A stretch of DNA of 64,000 nt from a virus: positions 248,001 through 312,000 of IMG/VR virus record IMGVR_UViG_3300044796_000662; one strand, given 5' to 3'. Below the pieces are notes generated by a model that worked only from the letters and a program-made list of their open reading frames with translations, was not told where the DNA came from and did not search any database. The position numbers and the translations under genes are program-made. Each line of letters opens with the position of its first letter. Position 1 is the stretch's first letter. Positions 18,398 through 26,855 of this stretch are shown piece after piece.

Positions 18398-19051
18398 CTA
18401 CTTAAGCCTCGACCCATTCGGTACGGGACTGGTGACCCGCACAAGCTTGAGGCTATCAGGTTCACCGGTTGCGAGGATCATCCCGTGGGAGGTCAACCCC
18501 TTGCCGAAGTCTCGCGGCGCCAGGTTCGCGACCACCACAACTTGCAGCCCAACGAGCATCTCCGGTGGTTGGAACGTCAGCGCGAGCCCGGCCACAATCG
18601 TTCGTGGTGTCGGCTCCCCGAGGTCCACGGTGAGCTTGAGTAGCTTGTCCTTCTTGGGGATGCGATCGGCCGCTGTGATGGTCCCCGCAACCAGCTCCAC
18701 CTTCTGGAAGGTATCGTAGTCGAGGTACGTCGGCTCCGGCTTGGTCTCCGGAACGGCCTTGGGGTCTTCGGCGGGCATGTTCATCCAATCCTCCACGAGC
18801 GTCTTGTGCTTCTCGTACACCTCGTCCGAGATGACAGTGATCCAGGTCCCCTGGTCGAAAGACCACGGAGCGTGACGGACAGTGACCCCGACACCTTGGA
18901 GCTGTTCGATAACCTTCGTGACCTGGCGGAAGGTCCCGATCACCAGGAACCCGGGCCGATCCGTGCAGCGCTCGATGACGAGCTTCACGAGCCGACCCTC
19001 AAGCACCTGCTTCTGCTCCGCTGACGGGGGCACCGGAATGAGCCGCACCAT
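18398..19051 (-). CDS. tRNA-binding OB-fold (EMAP-II/MetRS C-terminal-like) protein
   Basis: 217 residues. The C-terminal half matches the tRNA-binding domain found at the end of bacterial MetRS, in CsaA and in Arc1p/EMAP-II: VELVAGTITAADRIPKKDKLL, LKLTVDLGE, RTIVAGLALTF, MLVGLQVVVVANLAPRDF and SHGMILAT appear in family order. The N-terminal 110 residues are a separate alpha/beta domain I do not recognise. No aminoacyl-tRNA synthetase core is present. The ATG overlaps the rtcB stop (ATGA), so it should be made with RtcB in fixed ratio. With some 70 tRNA genes around, a role in capturing or handing over tRNA or tRNA fragments is likely. Confidence 0.8.
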   Translation of the reverse strand: MVRLIPVPPSAEQKQVLEGRLVKLVIERCTDRPGFLVIGTFRQVTKVIEQLQGVGVTVRHAPWSFDQGTWITVISDEVYEKHKTLVEDWMNMPAEDPKAVPETKPEPTYLDYDTFQKVELVAGTITAADRIPKKDKLLKLTVDLGEPTPRTIVAGLALTFQPPEMLVGLQVVVVANLAPRDFGKGLTSHGMILATGEPDSLKLVRVTSPVPNGSRLK

Positions 19052-20454
19052 CAATCCGTGCCCTTCAAGTTCGCGATCGGGTAGAGGCGGTTCGCCACCC
19101 GTGCGATCTGCTCCTCTTCGAGGACAGCAAGCACGGTGTCGAGGTCCTTGTACACGTGAGCGCACTCGTCGAGCGGCACGTGCTTGTGGTTGCCCACGAT
19201 GCCCTCGATCTGCACACCGTTGAAGGTGCGCACGACATTGGCCATCTCCTCGTCGATGCGGAGCTGCTTGTGCTCCAGCTTCCGCTTCGCCTCCCCGCGA
19301 GCGAGGATGCGCCCCGACCCGTGGTTGACCGAGCAGGCCGTCTTGTACGCGCCCTGGAGCGGGAACAAGATGGCCGCACCCTCGTACATCGAGCCCGGGA
19401 TGAGACACGGGTGCCCCGTGGTCTCCCACTGCGTACCGACGAGATCCGGGTGACCGGCCGGGAAGGCGCGCGTTGCGCCCTTACGGTGGACGAAGCCCCT
19501 CTTCTGCGTGCCGTCCGGCAGGACGATCGTCTCCTCCTGAACCAGGTTGTGGCTGATCTCGTAGTAGACGTTCACGTCCGAGTTGAAGACCTCTTGGGTC
19601 GCCTCCCGGACGCCGTTGACGATGATGTGGCGGTTCGCCACGGCGAAGTTCGCCGCCGAGTTGTGGTAGGCCCAGTATTCCTTGCCGAGCGGCTCGTCAG
19701 CACGCAACCACGAGTCTTCACGGCGGTTCTTCGGCAGACCGCGGAGCTTCGCCCCCTCGTAGAAGAAGTAGTTGGCGAGCTGCCAGCCGTACCCACGGCT
19801 ACCGCAGTGGACCATGATGTAGACCTCGCCCGAGTCGCGGTCGCACTGCATCTCGATGAAGTGATTGCCGCCCCCGACGCTTCCGAGCTGCGGTCCGACC
19901 TTGTCGTAGGCCGCCGAGATCTTCTTCAGCTCCAGGTCGCGCGGAACCGGGATGTACTGGCGCTCACAGAGAGCCTCATCGACCCCGAGAGCCTTCGCGC
20001 CGAAGCGCAGGATCTCCTCGGTCTTGTCGGTCGGGAAGCGCTTCATGAACTTCGGGCGCTCACCACGGATGCCCGTTTGGATGCGCTTCTCGATCTCCGT
20101 GACCCACCGCTCACGGTTGTACTTGCTCTTGACCGAGCCAGCCGTGAGGTTCGCCTTCATGTAGATGACGCCACACGAGATGTCGTAACCGGAGCCGCCC
20201 TGGATGATGGTCCCGTCCGTGACGATGACCGAGCCCACCGGGACACCGTAGCCCGTGTGCGTGTCCGGCATGAGATACGCCCCCGTCACGCCCTCGAAGC
20301 TCGCGCCATGAGAGATCTGTTGCCAGACGTTCTCCTCGGACGCCTCGAAGAGAGACTCGGACAGGAAGGCGTGAGCCTCCACCTTCATCTCGCCTACCTT
20401 CGGCAGGACGTAGTGGTTGTCGGAGACCTTGGTGACGGCGTACTTGAGGGACAT
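19051..20454 (-). CDS. rtcB: RNA-splicing ligase RtcB
   Basis: 467-residue GTP-dependent ligase that joins 2',3'-cyclic phosphate (or 3'-phosphate) ends to 5'-OH ends. Signatures: MPDTHTGYGVPVG, GYDISCGV (metal Cys), GSVGGGNHFIEMQ, MVHCGSRGYGW, and SVNHGSGR with the guanylylated His. Length is normal for the family. Its known jobs are tRNA exon ligation and repair of nuclease-cut tRNA or rRNA. Here it is coupled to a tRNA-binding OB-fold protein and lies in a genome with apparently permuted and intron-bearing tRNA genes, so both splicing and repair are plausible. No archease gene was seen next to it. Confidence 0.93.
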   Translation of the reverse strand: MSLKYAVTKVSDNHYVLPKVGEMKVEAHAFLSESLFEASEENVWQQISHGASFEGVTGAYLMPDTHTGYGVPVGSVIVTDGTIIQGGSGYDISCGVIYMKANLTAGSVKSKYNRERWVTEIEKRIQTGIRGERPKFMKRFPTDKTEEILRFGAKALGVDEALCERQYIPVPRDLELKKISAAYDKVGPQLGSVGGGNHFIEMQCDRDSGEVYIMVHCGSRGYGWQLANYFFYEGAKLRGLPKNRREDSWLRADEPLGKEYWAYHNSAANFAVANRHIIVNGVREATQEVFNSDVNVYYEISHNLVQEETIVLPDGTQKRGFVHRKGATRAFPAGHPDLVGTQWETTGHPCLIPGSMYEGAAILFPLQGAYKTACSVNHGSGRILARGEAKRKLEHKQLRIDEEMANVVRTFNGVQIEGIVGNHKHVPLDECAHVYKDLDTVLAVLEEEQIARVANRLYPIANLKGTD

Positions 20455-20470
20455 GGGTTCACGGGTGCCC

Positions 20471-21082
20471 TTAGGGGCGGAAAAGGGTGCGGAACTCAGC
20501 GAGCAGTTCGTTGTGCACTTGGGGAGTCAGCGGATTGAGTTTCGTGGTGGGGGACGGTGACCAACGGTTCCACGGCTTGCCCGTGACCATGATGCTGTAG
20601 ACGGGAGCGAGGGGACGGACGTCGTGCCAGCCGGCCGGGTCAATCATCTCATACTCGGAGCCCTCGCGGAGCACCAAAGTTGTGGCAGTTGGGGGTTCCT
20701 GGTTGCCAGCCCCGTACCCCACCCTCATCTCGTAAGTGCCCAAAAGGATGTGGATGGCACTCGGCCAAGGGTGGGGATGGTAGAGAGCCTTCTTGCAGGG
20801 GTGGATCCGGTGCAGATAGATCCGGTACTCCTCGTCGTACTGGAGCCAGAGCCGCTCTACGTGCGGCGGCTCGTAGTTCACGTCGAGGCTGGACCACAAC
20901 CTCGGCATCGAGAGCAAAGGCGCCAGCCCCCTCTCGATGTTGCGCATGGCGTGGAGGAGGGTGCCTTGAGTAAGTCCCCCGATTGGCCGCCAGTCCACGC
21001 GGCTGCCCGTCCAATGGGTGTTACACGCGTAGTCGGTCGCACGCTGAAGGGTCGCGAGCTGGCCGCAGGGACATGAGGGCAT
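20471..21082 (-). CDS. Cupin-like hypothetical protein
   Basis: 203 residues. The N-terminus MPSCPCGQLATLQRATDYACN has three Cys in a possible metal site. The middle (HPHPWPSAIHILLGTYEMRVGYG, then LREGSEYEMIDPAGWHDVRPL and VYSIMVTGKPWNR) reads like the two conserved halves of a double-stranded beta-helix (cupin), with His and Glu as candidate metal ligands. Substrate cannot be told. A GGTGTAC box lies 12 bases before the ATG at 21082. Confidence 0.55.
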   Translation of the reverse strand: MPSCPCGQLATLQRATDYACNTHWTGSRVDWRPIGGLTQGTLLHAMRNIERGLAPLLSMPRLWSSLDVNYEPPHVERLWLQYDEEYRIYLHRIHPCKKALYHPHPWPSAIHILLGTYEMRVGYGAGNQEPPTATTLVLREGSEYEMIDPAGWHDVRPLAPVYSIMVTGKPWNRWSPSPTTKLNPLTPQVHNELLAEFRTLFRP

Positions 21083-21102
21083 GGCCCACTAGTACACCAT
21101 AG

Positions 21103-21188
21103 CGGAGAGAGGGTGAGTCGAACACCATGCCCTTGCGAGCACGCACCGGGTAGCAACCGGCCGGGCGTCCACACGCCCTTCACTCTCC
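21103..21188 (-). tRNA. tRNA-Ser(GCT)
   Basis: Acceptor GGAGAG pairs with TCTCTCC. Anticodon loop TTGCTAC on a GCCGG/CCGGT stem reads AGC/AGU. Long variable arm as expected for Ser; discriminator G; CCA not encoded. Confidence 0.88.
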
Positions 21189-21194
21189 AAGTAG

Positions 21195-21279
21195 CGGAAG
21201 CCGAGGGACTCGAACCCCAGCGCCTTGCGACGCCCATCTGCTTTCGAAACAGCGCCGGATCCCATCCGGTTCGTCTTCC
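21195..21279 (-). tRNA. tRNA-Ser(CGA)
   Basis: Acceptor GGAAGAC/GGCTTCC with one A-G mismatch. Loop TTCGAAA, long variable arm with a GTCGCAAGGC hairpin, discriminator G. Reads UCG. Confidence 0.85.
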
Positions 21280-21381
21280 AGTGCATCGGGAGGCGTACCT
21301 CCCGGAAGTTTCCTACCGTTGGGTCTCGATAAGAACTCCTTCTGCTTCTCGTCGCGGTTTCAAGGACCGCCGCAACAATCG

Positions 21382-21469
21382 CGGAGCGTGAGGGACTCGA
21401 ACCCCCGAAACCCCTTGCGAGGTTCTGTCCGATTTCAAATCGGGTGCCTTACCACTCGGCCAACGCTCC
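21382..21469 (-). tRNA. tRNA-Ser(TGA)
   Basis: GGAGCGT/ACGCTCC acceptor, loop TTTGAAA, long variable arm with CTCGCAAGGGG, discriminator G. Third of three adjacent Ser tRNAs covering AGY, UCG and UCA. Confidence 0.92.
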
Positions 21470-21511
21470 AAGAAACGGGGGCCGCCTTCGCGACCCCCGG
21501 CGAAGTCCCGC

Positions 21512-23176
21512 TTACCAGCTCTTGTTGGAGCGGGTCTGCTTGAGGGACTTCTTGGACGACGCCTTGTCCTGTGACTTGGCGTCGCTCTTGCTCGTTTCGT
21601 GAGCGGGGACAGGTGCGGGAGGCGTAGGCGGTGCAGTGACACCGACCACGGCCGGAATGGCAGGCGAGGCCGTAACGCCCCCGAGGTCACCCGAGAAGGG
21701 TGAGCTGCCGCCAACCCATGCGGGGTTGCCCTGGAGGTTGATGCTGCTGTCAGCGATCCAGGTGACCGGCTGGACAGCCGGTGCCACCACCGCTCCCGTG
21801 AGGGAGGGCTGGACCACGGAGCCAGAGCCCGTGAAGGATGCCGAGGTCGTCGTCTGCGACGATGTGCTCGTCATGACGCCGAGTTCCTGGAGATCGTAGT
21901 CCGCGCCGGCCGAGTAGGACGCGACGCCGACGCCGCGGGTGACCCCGCGTTCGAAGCTCTTGAGGTAGCCATTGTTCTGCACGTAGAGCGACGCGCTGGC
22001 CATCTTGCCGCCGATGTTGGACGAAGCGGCTGCGAGCTTCTCACGTCCCCGGCGCTTGAAGTCGTTCGCCCGGTGCTCCATGACCGCCGCTGCGGCCGCG
22101 TAGTCGCCGCGCTTGGCCTGCGACTCGGCTTCGAGCTGCGAGCGTACGAGCTGCGCGAGACCCACGATGTCATCGAGGGTGGCGTCAAGCTTCTTGTCCT
22201 CGTCGCCCTCCTTGACGAACTGCACGCGGCCCTTGGACTCGACCGTGTGCGTCTCCTTCTTGCCCTGCGCGTCGAAGGTCTGGAAGGTTGCCTTGACGTC
22301 GAAGACGTTGACAGCGCGGGGACCGTGAGCCTTCTGCTTGGCCATCTTGACGGCGACCACAAGATGGCGCGTCTCCTCGGCGAGCAGGTCGGGCACGTTG
22401 ATGTAGACCTCACCCGTGTTCTCTTCGTCCACGTCCACGTCCGAGATGACCTTCTCGACGGAGTGACCGTTGAGCGGCTTCAACTCGATGCGGACGTCAG
22501 TCGCGTACGTCGAGATGAGCCCTCCCAGCTCGGTCCCGAACGCCTGGAGGGCCTTGTCCGGGTCCTCCACGTGTGCGTAGTTACCCTTGCCCTCCTTGGC
22601 GAATTCCGTCAGGAAGTCCGGCGAGAAGTCCGTGCCGCTGCCGTAGCCGAAGGCACTGGCAGTCACGTGCTCGGCGTTGGCCTTGAGCAGCTTGATGATC
22701 TCGGCGGGCTCCTTCGCGGGACCGACGTTCGCCTGACCGTCCGTGAACATGATCACGCGGTGGATGTAGCTGCCGTTGAGATCGAGGTTCTTGAGCAGGT
22801 CGATGCTCTTGAGCATCCCGCCCGAGAAGTTGGTCATCCCGCTCGTGGTGAGCCCCTGGACAGCCTTACGGAACTCGTCCTTGTGGCCTTCGAGGCGTTG
22901 AGGCGCCGCGACCACTCGAACCTGCGAGTCGAAGGTCACGACGCCGAAGACGTCGTCACCCTTCATGTGCTCGATCATCTTGAGCACGCTCTGCTTGGCG
23001 TACTCCAGCTTGGGGCCTGCCATCGACGAGCTGGTGTCGATGCACATGATGAGTGCGAGCTTGGGCCGGGTCTTCTCCGCGTTCACGGCGGGTGCGGTGA
23101 GCGTCAGAACGAGATGGGCGTCCGTCTCCTGATCGAAGCGGACCTTCTCTTGCGTGAGTCGAGTTACGAGCTTCAT
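21512..23176 (-). CDS. VWA-domain protein
   Basis: About 554 residues from the ATG at 23176 (GGAGA eight bases upstream). The von Willebrand factor A domain is at residues 35-220: MIDAS MCIDTSSSMAGPK (DxSxS), T in GLTTSGMTNF and D in IMFTDGQANVG. Then come a beta-rich region and a helical region of the VIT/YfbK-like type, with EAESQAKRGDYAAAAAVMEHRAN. The C-terminal 110 residues are Ser, Thr, Pro and Gly-rich and end in a basic tail (SKKSLKQTRSNKSW). No signal peptide or membrane span, so it is probably cytoplasmic, or a virion protein. Metal-dependent protein binding is expected. A second VWA domain occurs in the Ro60-like gene at 46.5 kb. Confidence 0.8.
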   Translation of the reverse strand: MKLVTRLTQEKVRFDQETDAHLVLTLTAPAVNAEKTRPKLALIMCIDTSSSMAGPKLEYAKQSVLKMIEHMKGDDVFGVVTFDSQVRVVAAPQRLEGHKDEFRKAVQGLTTSGMTNFSGGMLKSIDLLKNLDLNGSYIHRVIMFTDGQANVGPAKEPAEIIKLLKANAEHVTASAFGYGSGTDFSPDFLTEFAKEGKGNYAHVEDPDKALQAFGTELGGLISTYATDVRIELKPLNGHSVEKVISDVDVDEENTGEVYINVPDLLAEETRHLVVAVKMAKQKAHGPRAVNVFDVKATFQTFDAQGKKETHTVESKGRVQFVKEGDEDKKLDATLDDIVGLAQLVRSQLEAESQAKRGDYAAAAAVMEHRANDFKRRGREKLAAASSNIGGKMASASLYVQNNGYLKSFERGVTRGVGVASYSAGADYDLQELGVMTSTSSQTTTSASFTGSGSVVQPSLTGAVVAPAVQPVTWIADSSINLQGNPAWVGGSSPFSGDLGGVTASPAIPAVVGVTAPPTPPAPVPAHETSKSDAKSQDKASSKKSLKQTRSNKSW

Positions 23177-23403
23177 TGGTTGTCTCCGTACACGGTTTCG
23201 GTTCGGTCTCGCCGGATGCGGAGCTGGACGTGCTCCCAAATCACGACTGCCTTAGCGATCGTCCTCAGCTTCCCCAAACCCTTGCGGGCGCGGTCGGCTG
23301 TACAGAGACCGTCCCGGCGTGCCGGGCAAGTCCAAACCCTTTTGGGCGCGACTCGATCTCTTCGCACTTCTTACACCATTGGGCCCTTGTGCGCAAGAGC
23401 CAG

Positions 23404-23491
23404 CGGAAGGAGGAGGTCTCGAACCCCTGGCAGCTTACGCCGCCCGCGCTGCTTTCCAAGCAGGCCCCGCATCCCAGCGGGTTCACCTTCC
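23404..23491 (-). tRNA. tRNA-Ser(GGA)
   Basis: GGAAGG/CCTTCC acceptor, loop TTGGAAA on CCTGC/GCAGC, long variable arm, discriminator G. Completes a four-member Ser set. Confidence 0.88.
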
Positions 23492-23497
23492 AATGAG

Positions 23498-23573
23498 TCG
23501 GGGTGACTGGATTCGAACCAGCGACCTCTCGTCCCCCAGACGAGCGCTCTTGACCAGGCTGAGCTACACCCCG
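23498..23573 (-). tRNA. tRNA-Pro(GGG)
   Basis: CGGGGTG/CACCCCG acceptor with C1, D-arm TAGCTCAGCCTGGTCAAGAGC, loop CTGGGGG on CTCGT/ACGAG, discriminator A. Confidence 0.92.
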
Positions 23574-23598
23574 ATTGGCCCCCGTGAGGGGGCGCGTA

Positions 23599-23967
23599 TT
23601 ACTTGAGTTCGACCGTCGCGCCGAGCTTGACGAGCGTGTCTCGCAGCGCCTCGGCTTCCGCCTTGGGCAGCGATTCCTTCAGCGTCTTGGGCGCCTGCTC
23701 GCTCAAGTCCTTGGCCTCCTTGAGACCAAGACCCGTGACCTCTCGGATGGCCTTGATGACGCCGATCTTGTTCGAACCCGAGTGGACGAGGATGACGGAG
23801 AACTCCGTCTGCTCCACGGTATCCGGCTTCGTGTCAGGGACGGGCTTGACCGTCACTGCCTGAGGGACCGCCTGGACGTTCCACTTGACTTCGAGTTCCT
23901 TCGTGAGCTTGACCAGCTCGGGAGCCGTGAGGTTGCCGAGCGCCGTGACAATCTGTTCCGAGTTCAT
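23599..23967 (-). CDS. rplL: Ribosomal protein bL12 (L7/L12)
   Basis: About 122 residues from the ATG at 23967, which has a strong AAGGAGG. The N-terminal dimerisation domain [26 protein letters not shown] is followed by a hinge and the L7/L12 C-terminal domain: [33 protein letters not shown] and [23 protein letters not shown], with the conserved GLGLKEAK-L...P...K motif. Length and order equal bacterial bL12. An upstream ATG at 24012 would add 15 residues and overlap a perfect palindrome. bL12 is a known virus-encoded ribosomal protein; it could replace host copies on the stalk and bias recruitment of translation factors. Confidence 0.93.
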   Translation of the reverse strand: MNSEQIVTALGNLTAPELVKLTKELEVKWNVQAVPQAVTVKPVPDTKPDTVEQTEFSVILVHSGSNKIGVIKAIREVTGLGLKEAKDLSEQAPKTLKESLPKAEAEALRDTLVKLGATVELK

Positions 23968-24010
23968 TTGGGCCTCCTTGAGGCTCTGTTCTGTGTCGTC
24001 GATCGGTGAC

Positions 24011-24046
24011 ATCCCCGTATGTCGTCGAGCGACGACATACGGGGAT
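24011..24046. repeat. Perfect 36-nt palindrome upstream of bL12
   Basis: ATCCCCGTATGTCGTC and its exact complement flank a GAGC loop, giving a 16-17 bp hairpin with no T-run. It lies 44-79 bases upstream of the favoured rplL start and just after the HNH gene stop. It could be a processing site, an attenuator or a translational operator for bL12 autoregulation. Confidence 0.85.
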
Positions 24047-24054
24047 CACTGGGA

Positions 24055-24609
24055 CTAGCCGACTGCCGCGATGAACGTAGCAGCTTCGAGGTACGGCAGC
24101 ATCTTCGGGTGGGCCTTGTGGCCCATCGTGAAGATGGGAGCCGTCATCGGAAGTGTCTTCGGCTTGAAGGGCTTGCGCAGGAGCTTCATGCCTGCCTGCT
24201 CCGGCGTGCGACGGTCCTTGCGGCTGTTGCACGGGTAGCAAGAAGTCACGATGTTGTCCCACTCCGTCTTCCCTCCCTGAATGCGCGGGACCACATGGTC
24301 GTAGTTCAGCGCCTTCATGTCCAACTGACGGCCGCAATACTGGCAGCGGAACCCGTCGCGAGTGAACACGTTGATGCGCGAGAACTTGACGCCCTGCTTG
24401 TGCCGGCTGACCGCCCTCTTCAGACGCACGACGCACGGGAGTGCGATCGTGATCTTCGGGTTGGTCTCCGACCCCGCGGAGGAGATCGTCTCATCGTACT
24501 CTTCGAGGACATCGATCTTGCCCTGGAAGTAGTCGAGCACGGCGTCCTGCCACGGCACAAACCTGTGCGGTGACATCCACGGCGTGAGCACGAGAGTGGA
24601 GTGAGACAT
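24055..24609 (-). CDS. HNH endonuclease
   Basis: 184 residues. The HNH domain at about 85-150 has CQYCG, then YDHVVPRIQGGKTEWDNIV with the catalytic His in DHV and the Asn in DNIV, and CYPCNSRK, which completes the zinc pair. The N-terminal 80 residues hold a beta-rich domain often found before HNH in bacterial and phage proteins. Such genes may be free-standing homing enzymes or act on phage DNA at packaging. It lies next to bL12 and a tRNA-Leu; a second HNH gene is 300 bases upstream, so they may be related copies. Confidence 0.88.
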   Translation of the reverse strand: MSHSTLVLTPWMSPHRFVPWQDAVLDYFQGKIDVLEEYDETISSAGSETNPKITIALPCVVRLKRAVSRHKQGVKFSRINVFTRDGFRCQYCGRQLDMKALNYDHVVPRIQGGKTEWDNIVTSCYPCNSRKDRRTPEQAGMKLLRKPFKPKTLPMTAPIFTMGHKAHPKMLPYLEAATFIAAVG

Positions 24610-24703
24610 GACGCACCTACCTTTTTCGCCTTCGTCTGAGCCTTTTCATTGGAACTCCCTTACTGGGGTTGGGCCTTAGCGGACCATTCCGCCAAGTCCC
24701 AGG

Positions 24704-24791
24704 TGCTCACGGAGGGATTCGAACCCCCACGTCCCTTGCGGAACGGCCGGGTTTGAGCCGGCTGCGTCTACCTACTTCCAGCCACGTGAGC
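24704..24791 (-). tRNA. tRNA-Leu(CAA)
   Basis: GCTCACG/CGTGAGC acceptor, Leu-type D-arm, loop CTCAAAC on GCCGG/CCGGC, long variable arm with TTCCGCAAGGGA, discriminator A. Sequence ACCTGG follows, so CCA is not fully encoded. Confidence 0.9.
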
Positions 24792-24907
24792 ATGTGTGTG
24801 CGAGAAAAAAGAACAGGGCGGGTACGTTGCCGTATCCGCCCTGCACAGGGGTGACCGGATGCCCGGCCGCCCTCCACCACTTCATCGGGCGCAAGGCCCG
24901 CGAAGAC

Positions 24908-25494
24908 CTACCGCGACTTGACGTGCCGAACACGGGGGATGGTGTCCAGCGTCGCGAGCACCGCCTCGTTGGCGGCACGAACCTCAGGCTTGAGGCTCTG
25001 GGAGACCTTGAGGTAGTGCGGGTGGCGCAGCCACTCGCCGTACGACAGGTTGCTCCGAACCTTGTTGTCCTTCTTGCAGCTCGACAAGAGGTTCTCCTCG
25101 ATGTTCGGGCCGCCGTCCTCGTGCACGACGAGATGGTCCACTGTCAGAGGCACGTCGTTCCTTCCGCAGTAGCGGCAGGCGTACCCGTCGCGCCGGAAGA
25201 CGTTCCACTGGATCGTGGGGTCGATGTTCCTGGCGCTCTTGCGGAAGATGGCCTTGGCCAGCTCTCCGTTCGAGGACTTCGTCAGGATCTCGGTCTCCAC
25301 GATGTCTGTCTGGCGCAGGAAGACCTTCCAGTCATCGAGCCCCATCTCCAGGAACGTGAGAGGGAGAGCCGCCGCCTTGTGGTCTTCCGGGAAGAGGGTC
25401 ACATAGGCGCGCTCCGAGTTCGCGTACACGGCACCGACCATCTGGATCGAGTTGCCGACCTCGTACAGGTTGATGTCCTTGAGCGTTGCCATGT
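24908..25494 (-). CDS. HNH endonuclease
   Basis: About 195 residues. The ATG at 25494 has GAGG eight bases upstream; two earlier ATGs (25500, 25506) are possible. HNH core: CRYCGRNDVPLTVDHLVVHEDGGPNIEENLLSSCKKDN at about residues 108-146, with both CxxC-like zinc pairs partly kept. The Asn of N-x-x is in ENLL. The N-terminal half resembles a small beta domain (MVGAVYANSERAYVTLF). It differs clearly from the HNH protein at 24055, so it is probably an independent arrival. It lies directly downstream of the tmRNA gene. Confidence 0.85.
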
Positions 25495-25517
25495 TCATCC
25501 TCATCTGGGTTGTAGTG

Positions 25518-25900
25518 GAGCTGGGCGGAATCGAACCGCCGTCTCCAAGAACGTCCTGACCGTCGTTTACGATGCGTAGCCTGATCCTCAGGCGGGATCC
25601 CCTCTGAACCTCGGGGCGGGTTTGCAAGCCATCGCTCTTGCGAGCTGGGAGACGTGCGGCCCTAGACCCTCAGAATGCTCGCTCCCTCATTGGGTCAAAG
25701 GCGGGGAGCCCAGCCTCAAGGGGTTGACGATTCTAGTGATCAGGTTGAGGCGCCCTGATCGAATCGGCTCAGGCCGCGCGGGCCTGGGCGACGCCGTTGT
25801 CGTTGGCAGGTATTTCGCCTCGATTTATTTGAGCGGGTCGAGGAGCCCGCTTACACGTAGACGATCGTTCGGTTCCCGGATCGAAACCAGGGCAGCCCCT
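25518..25900 (-). ncRNA. ssrA: Transfer-messenger RNA (tmRNA)
   Basis: 383 nt. The ends form the tmRNA acceptor: GGGGCTG pairs with CAGCTCC and includes the G3-U70 wobble needed for alanylation; the T-arm is GGCGGTTCGATTCCGCC. The 5' segment holds the degenerate D-loop (TTTCGATCCGGGA). The tag frame reads EIPANDNGVAQARAA and then TGA, with the typical ANDN core but ending RAA instead of the usual LAA. Pseudoknot-forming segments follow. The discriminator is A, but CTA rather than CCA comes next, so the tail must be added. A GGTGTAAG box is 15 bases upstream. Function: rescue of stalled ribosomes, possibly with altered tag fate. Confidence 0.93.
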
Positions 25901-25915
25901 TTCAAAGAGTCCCTT

Positions 25916-25921
25916 ACACCA
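25916..25921 (-). promoter_or_regulatory. GGTGTA box upstream of tmRNA
   Basis: GGTGTA ends 15 bases before the mature tmRNA 5' end. Its presence before a non-coding gene argues that the box acts in transcription or RNA processing rather than in ribosome binding. Confidence 0.45.
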
Positions 25922-25937
25922 AGCACAAAGAGAAGTT

Positions 25938-26747
25938 TCAGAGGATGTGTGAGATGCGGGCGAGCGCCTTCACGATCAGCTCCGCCGACTGCTTCAGGAA
26001 CGTGTAGTCGAGCGTCGCAGGGGTGTCGGTGGGCTTGTGGTAGTGTGGGTTGCGCAGGAACGCGGTGTCCGTTGCAAGCAGCGCCTTCCAGCCGGCGTCC
26101 CAGAAGGACCCATGGTCGCTCAGACGCGAGAGCATGGCCGCCTCGGTTCCGCTGGGAACCGTCACGGTCTCGTAAGGGAGCGGCGAGTCGATGCCCTCGA
26201 ACAGCTTCAGGAGCGAGGCACTCTTCGGATTCGACACGAGCGCGAGGAAGTCACCCTCCTTGCGCTGGATGCTGACGCCCTCCACATAGGTCTGCCCCTC
26301 GCTCTTGTAGCCGAGCATCTCCAGGGAGATCATGCCGAGGACGTCGTAGCCCTCCTTGCGCAGCCACTTGCAGTGGTGCCCGCTGCCGATGAGGCCGTCC
26401 TCCTCACGGTCGAAGGCGACGAACTGGATGCGGTGCGAGTCCGGCATGTGGAACCGATACTCGCGGGCAACCTCCAAGAGGGCCGCCACCCCGCTCGCGT
26501 TGTCGTCAGCGCCGGGAGACCCCGGAACGCTGTCGAAGTGCGCCCCGACGACGAAGGTTGGCACCTTCGACTTCTCGGCCACGATGTTCACCGAGCCGTC
26601 TTCGAAGACGTGCTTGACGCACCACAGCCCCATGTCGTTGAAGGCGTCTTCGATGTACTCGACCGCCCGCGCGTGCTCGGGTGTGCCAGGCACGCGCGGG
26701 GTGCCCGCTAGGGCTTCGACATGTTGGCGCAGGCGTGACTCGTCCAT
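25938..26747 (-). CDS. M28-family zinc aminopeptidase-like
   Basis: 269 residues. Metal ligands of family M28 are in order: H and D in GAHFDSVPGSPGADDNASG (residues about 65-85), the E-E pair in DREEDGLIGSGHH (about 112), a later acidic residue near ATDTAFLR, and the C-terminal His in HYHKPTDTPATLDY. The co-catalytic two-zinc site looks complete. No signal peptide, so it acts in the cytoplasm or is packaged. A GGTGTAG box ends ten bases before the ATG. Likely activity is exopeptidase on small peptides; the natural substrate is unknown. Confidence 0.85.
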   Translation of the reverse strand: MDESRLRQHVEALAGTPRVPGTPEHARAVEYIEDAFNDMGLWCVKHVFEDGSVNIVAEKSKVPTFVVGAHFDSVPGSPGADDNASGVAALLEVAREYRFHMPDSHRIQFVAFDREEDGLIGSGHHCKWLRKEGYDVLGMISLEMLGYKSEGQTYVEGVSIQRKEGDFLALVSNPKSASLLKLFEGIDSPLPYETVTVPSGTEAAMLSRLSDHGSFWDAGWKALLATDTAFLRNPHYHKPTDTPATLDYTFLKQSAELIVKALARISHIL

Positions 26748-26769
26748 GGGGTCACTCTACACCGGGTAG

Positions 26770-26855
<86 letters not shown>

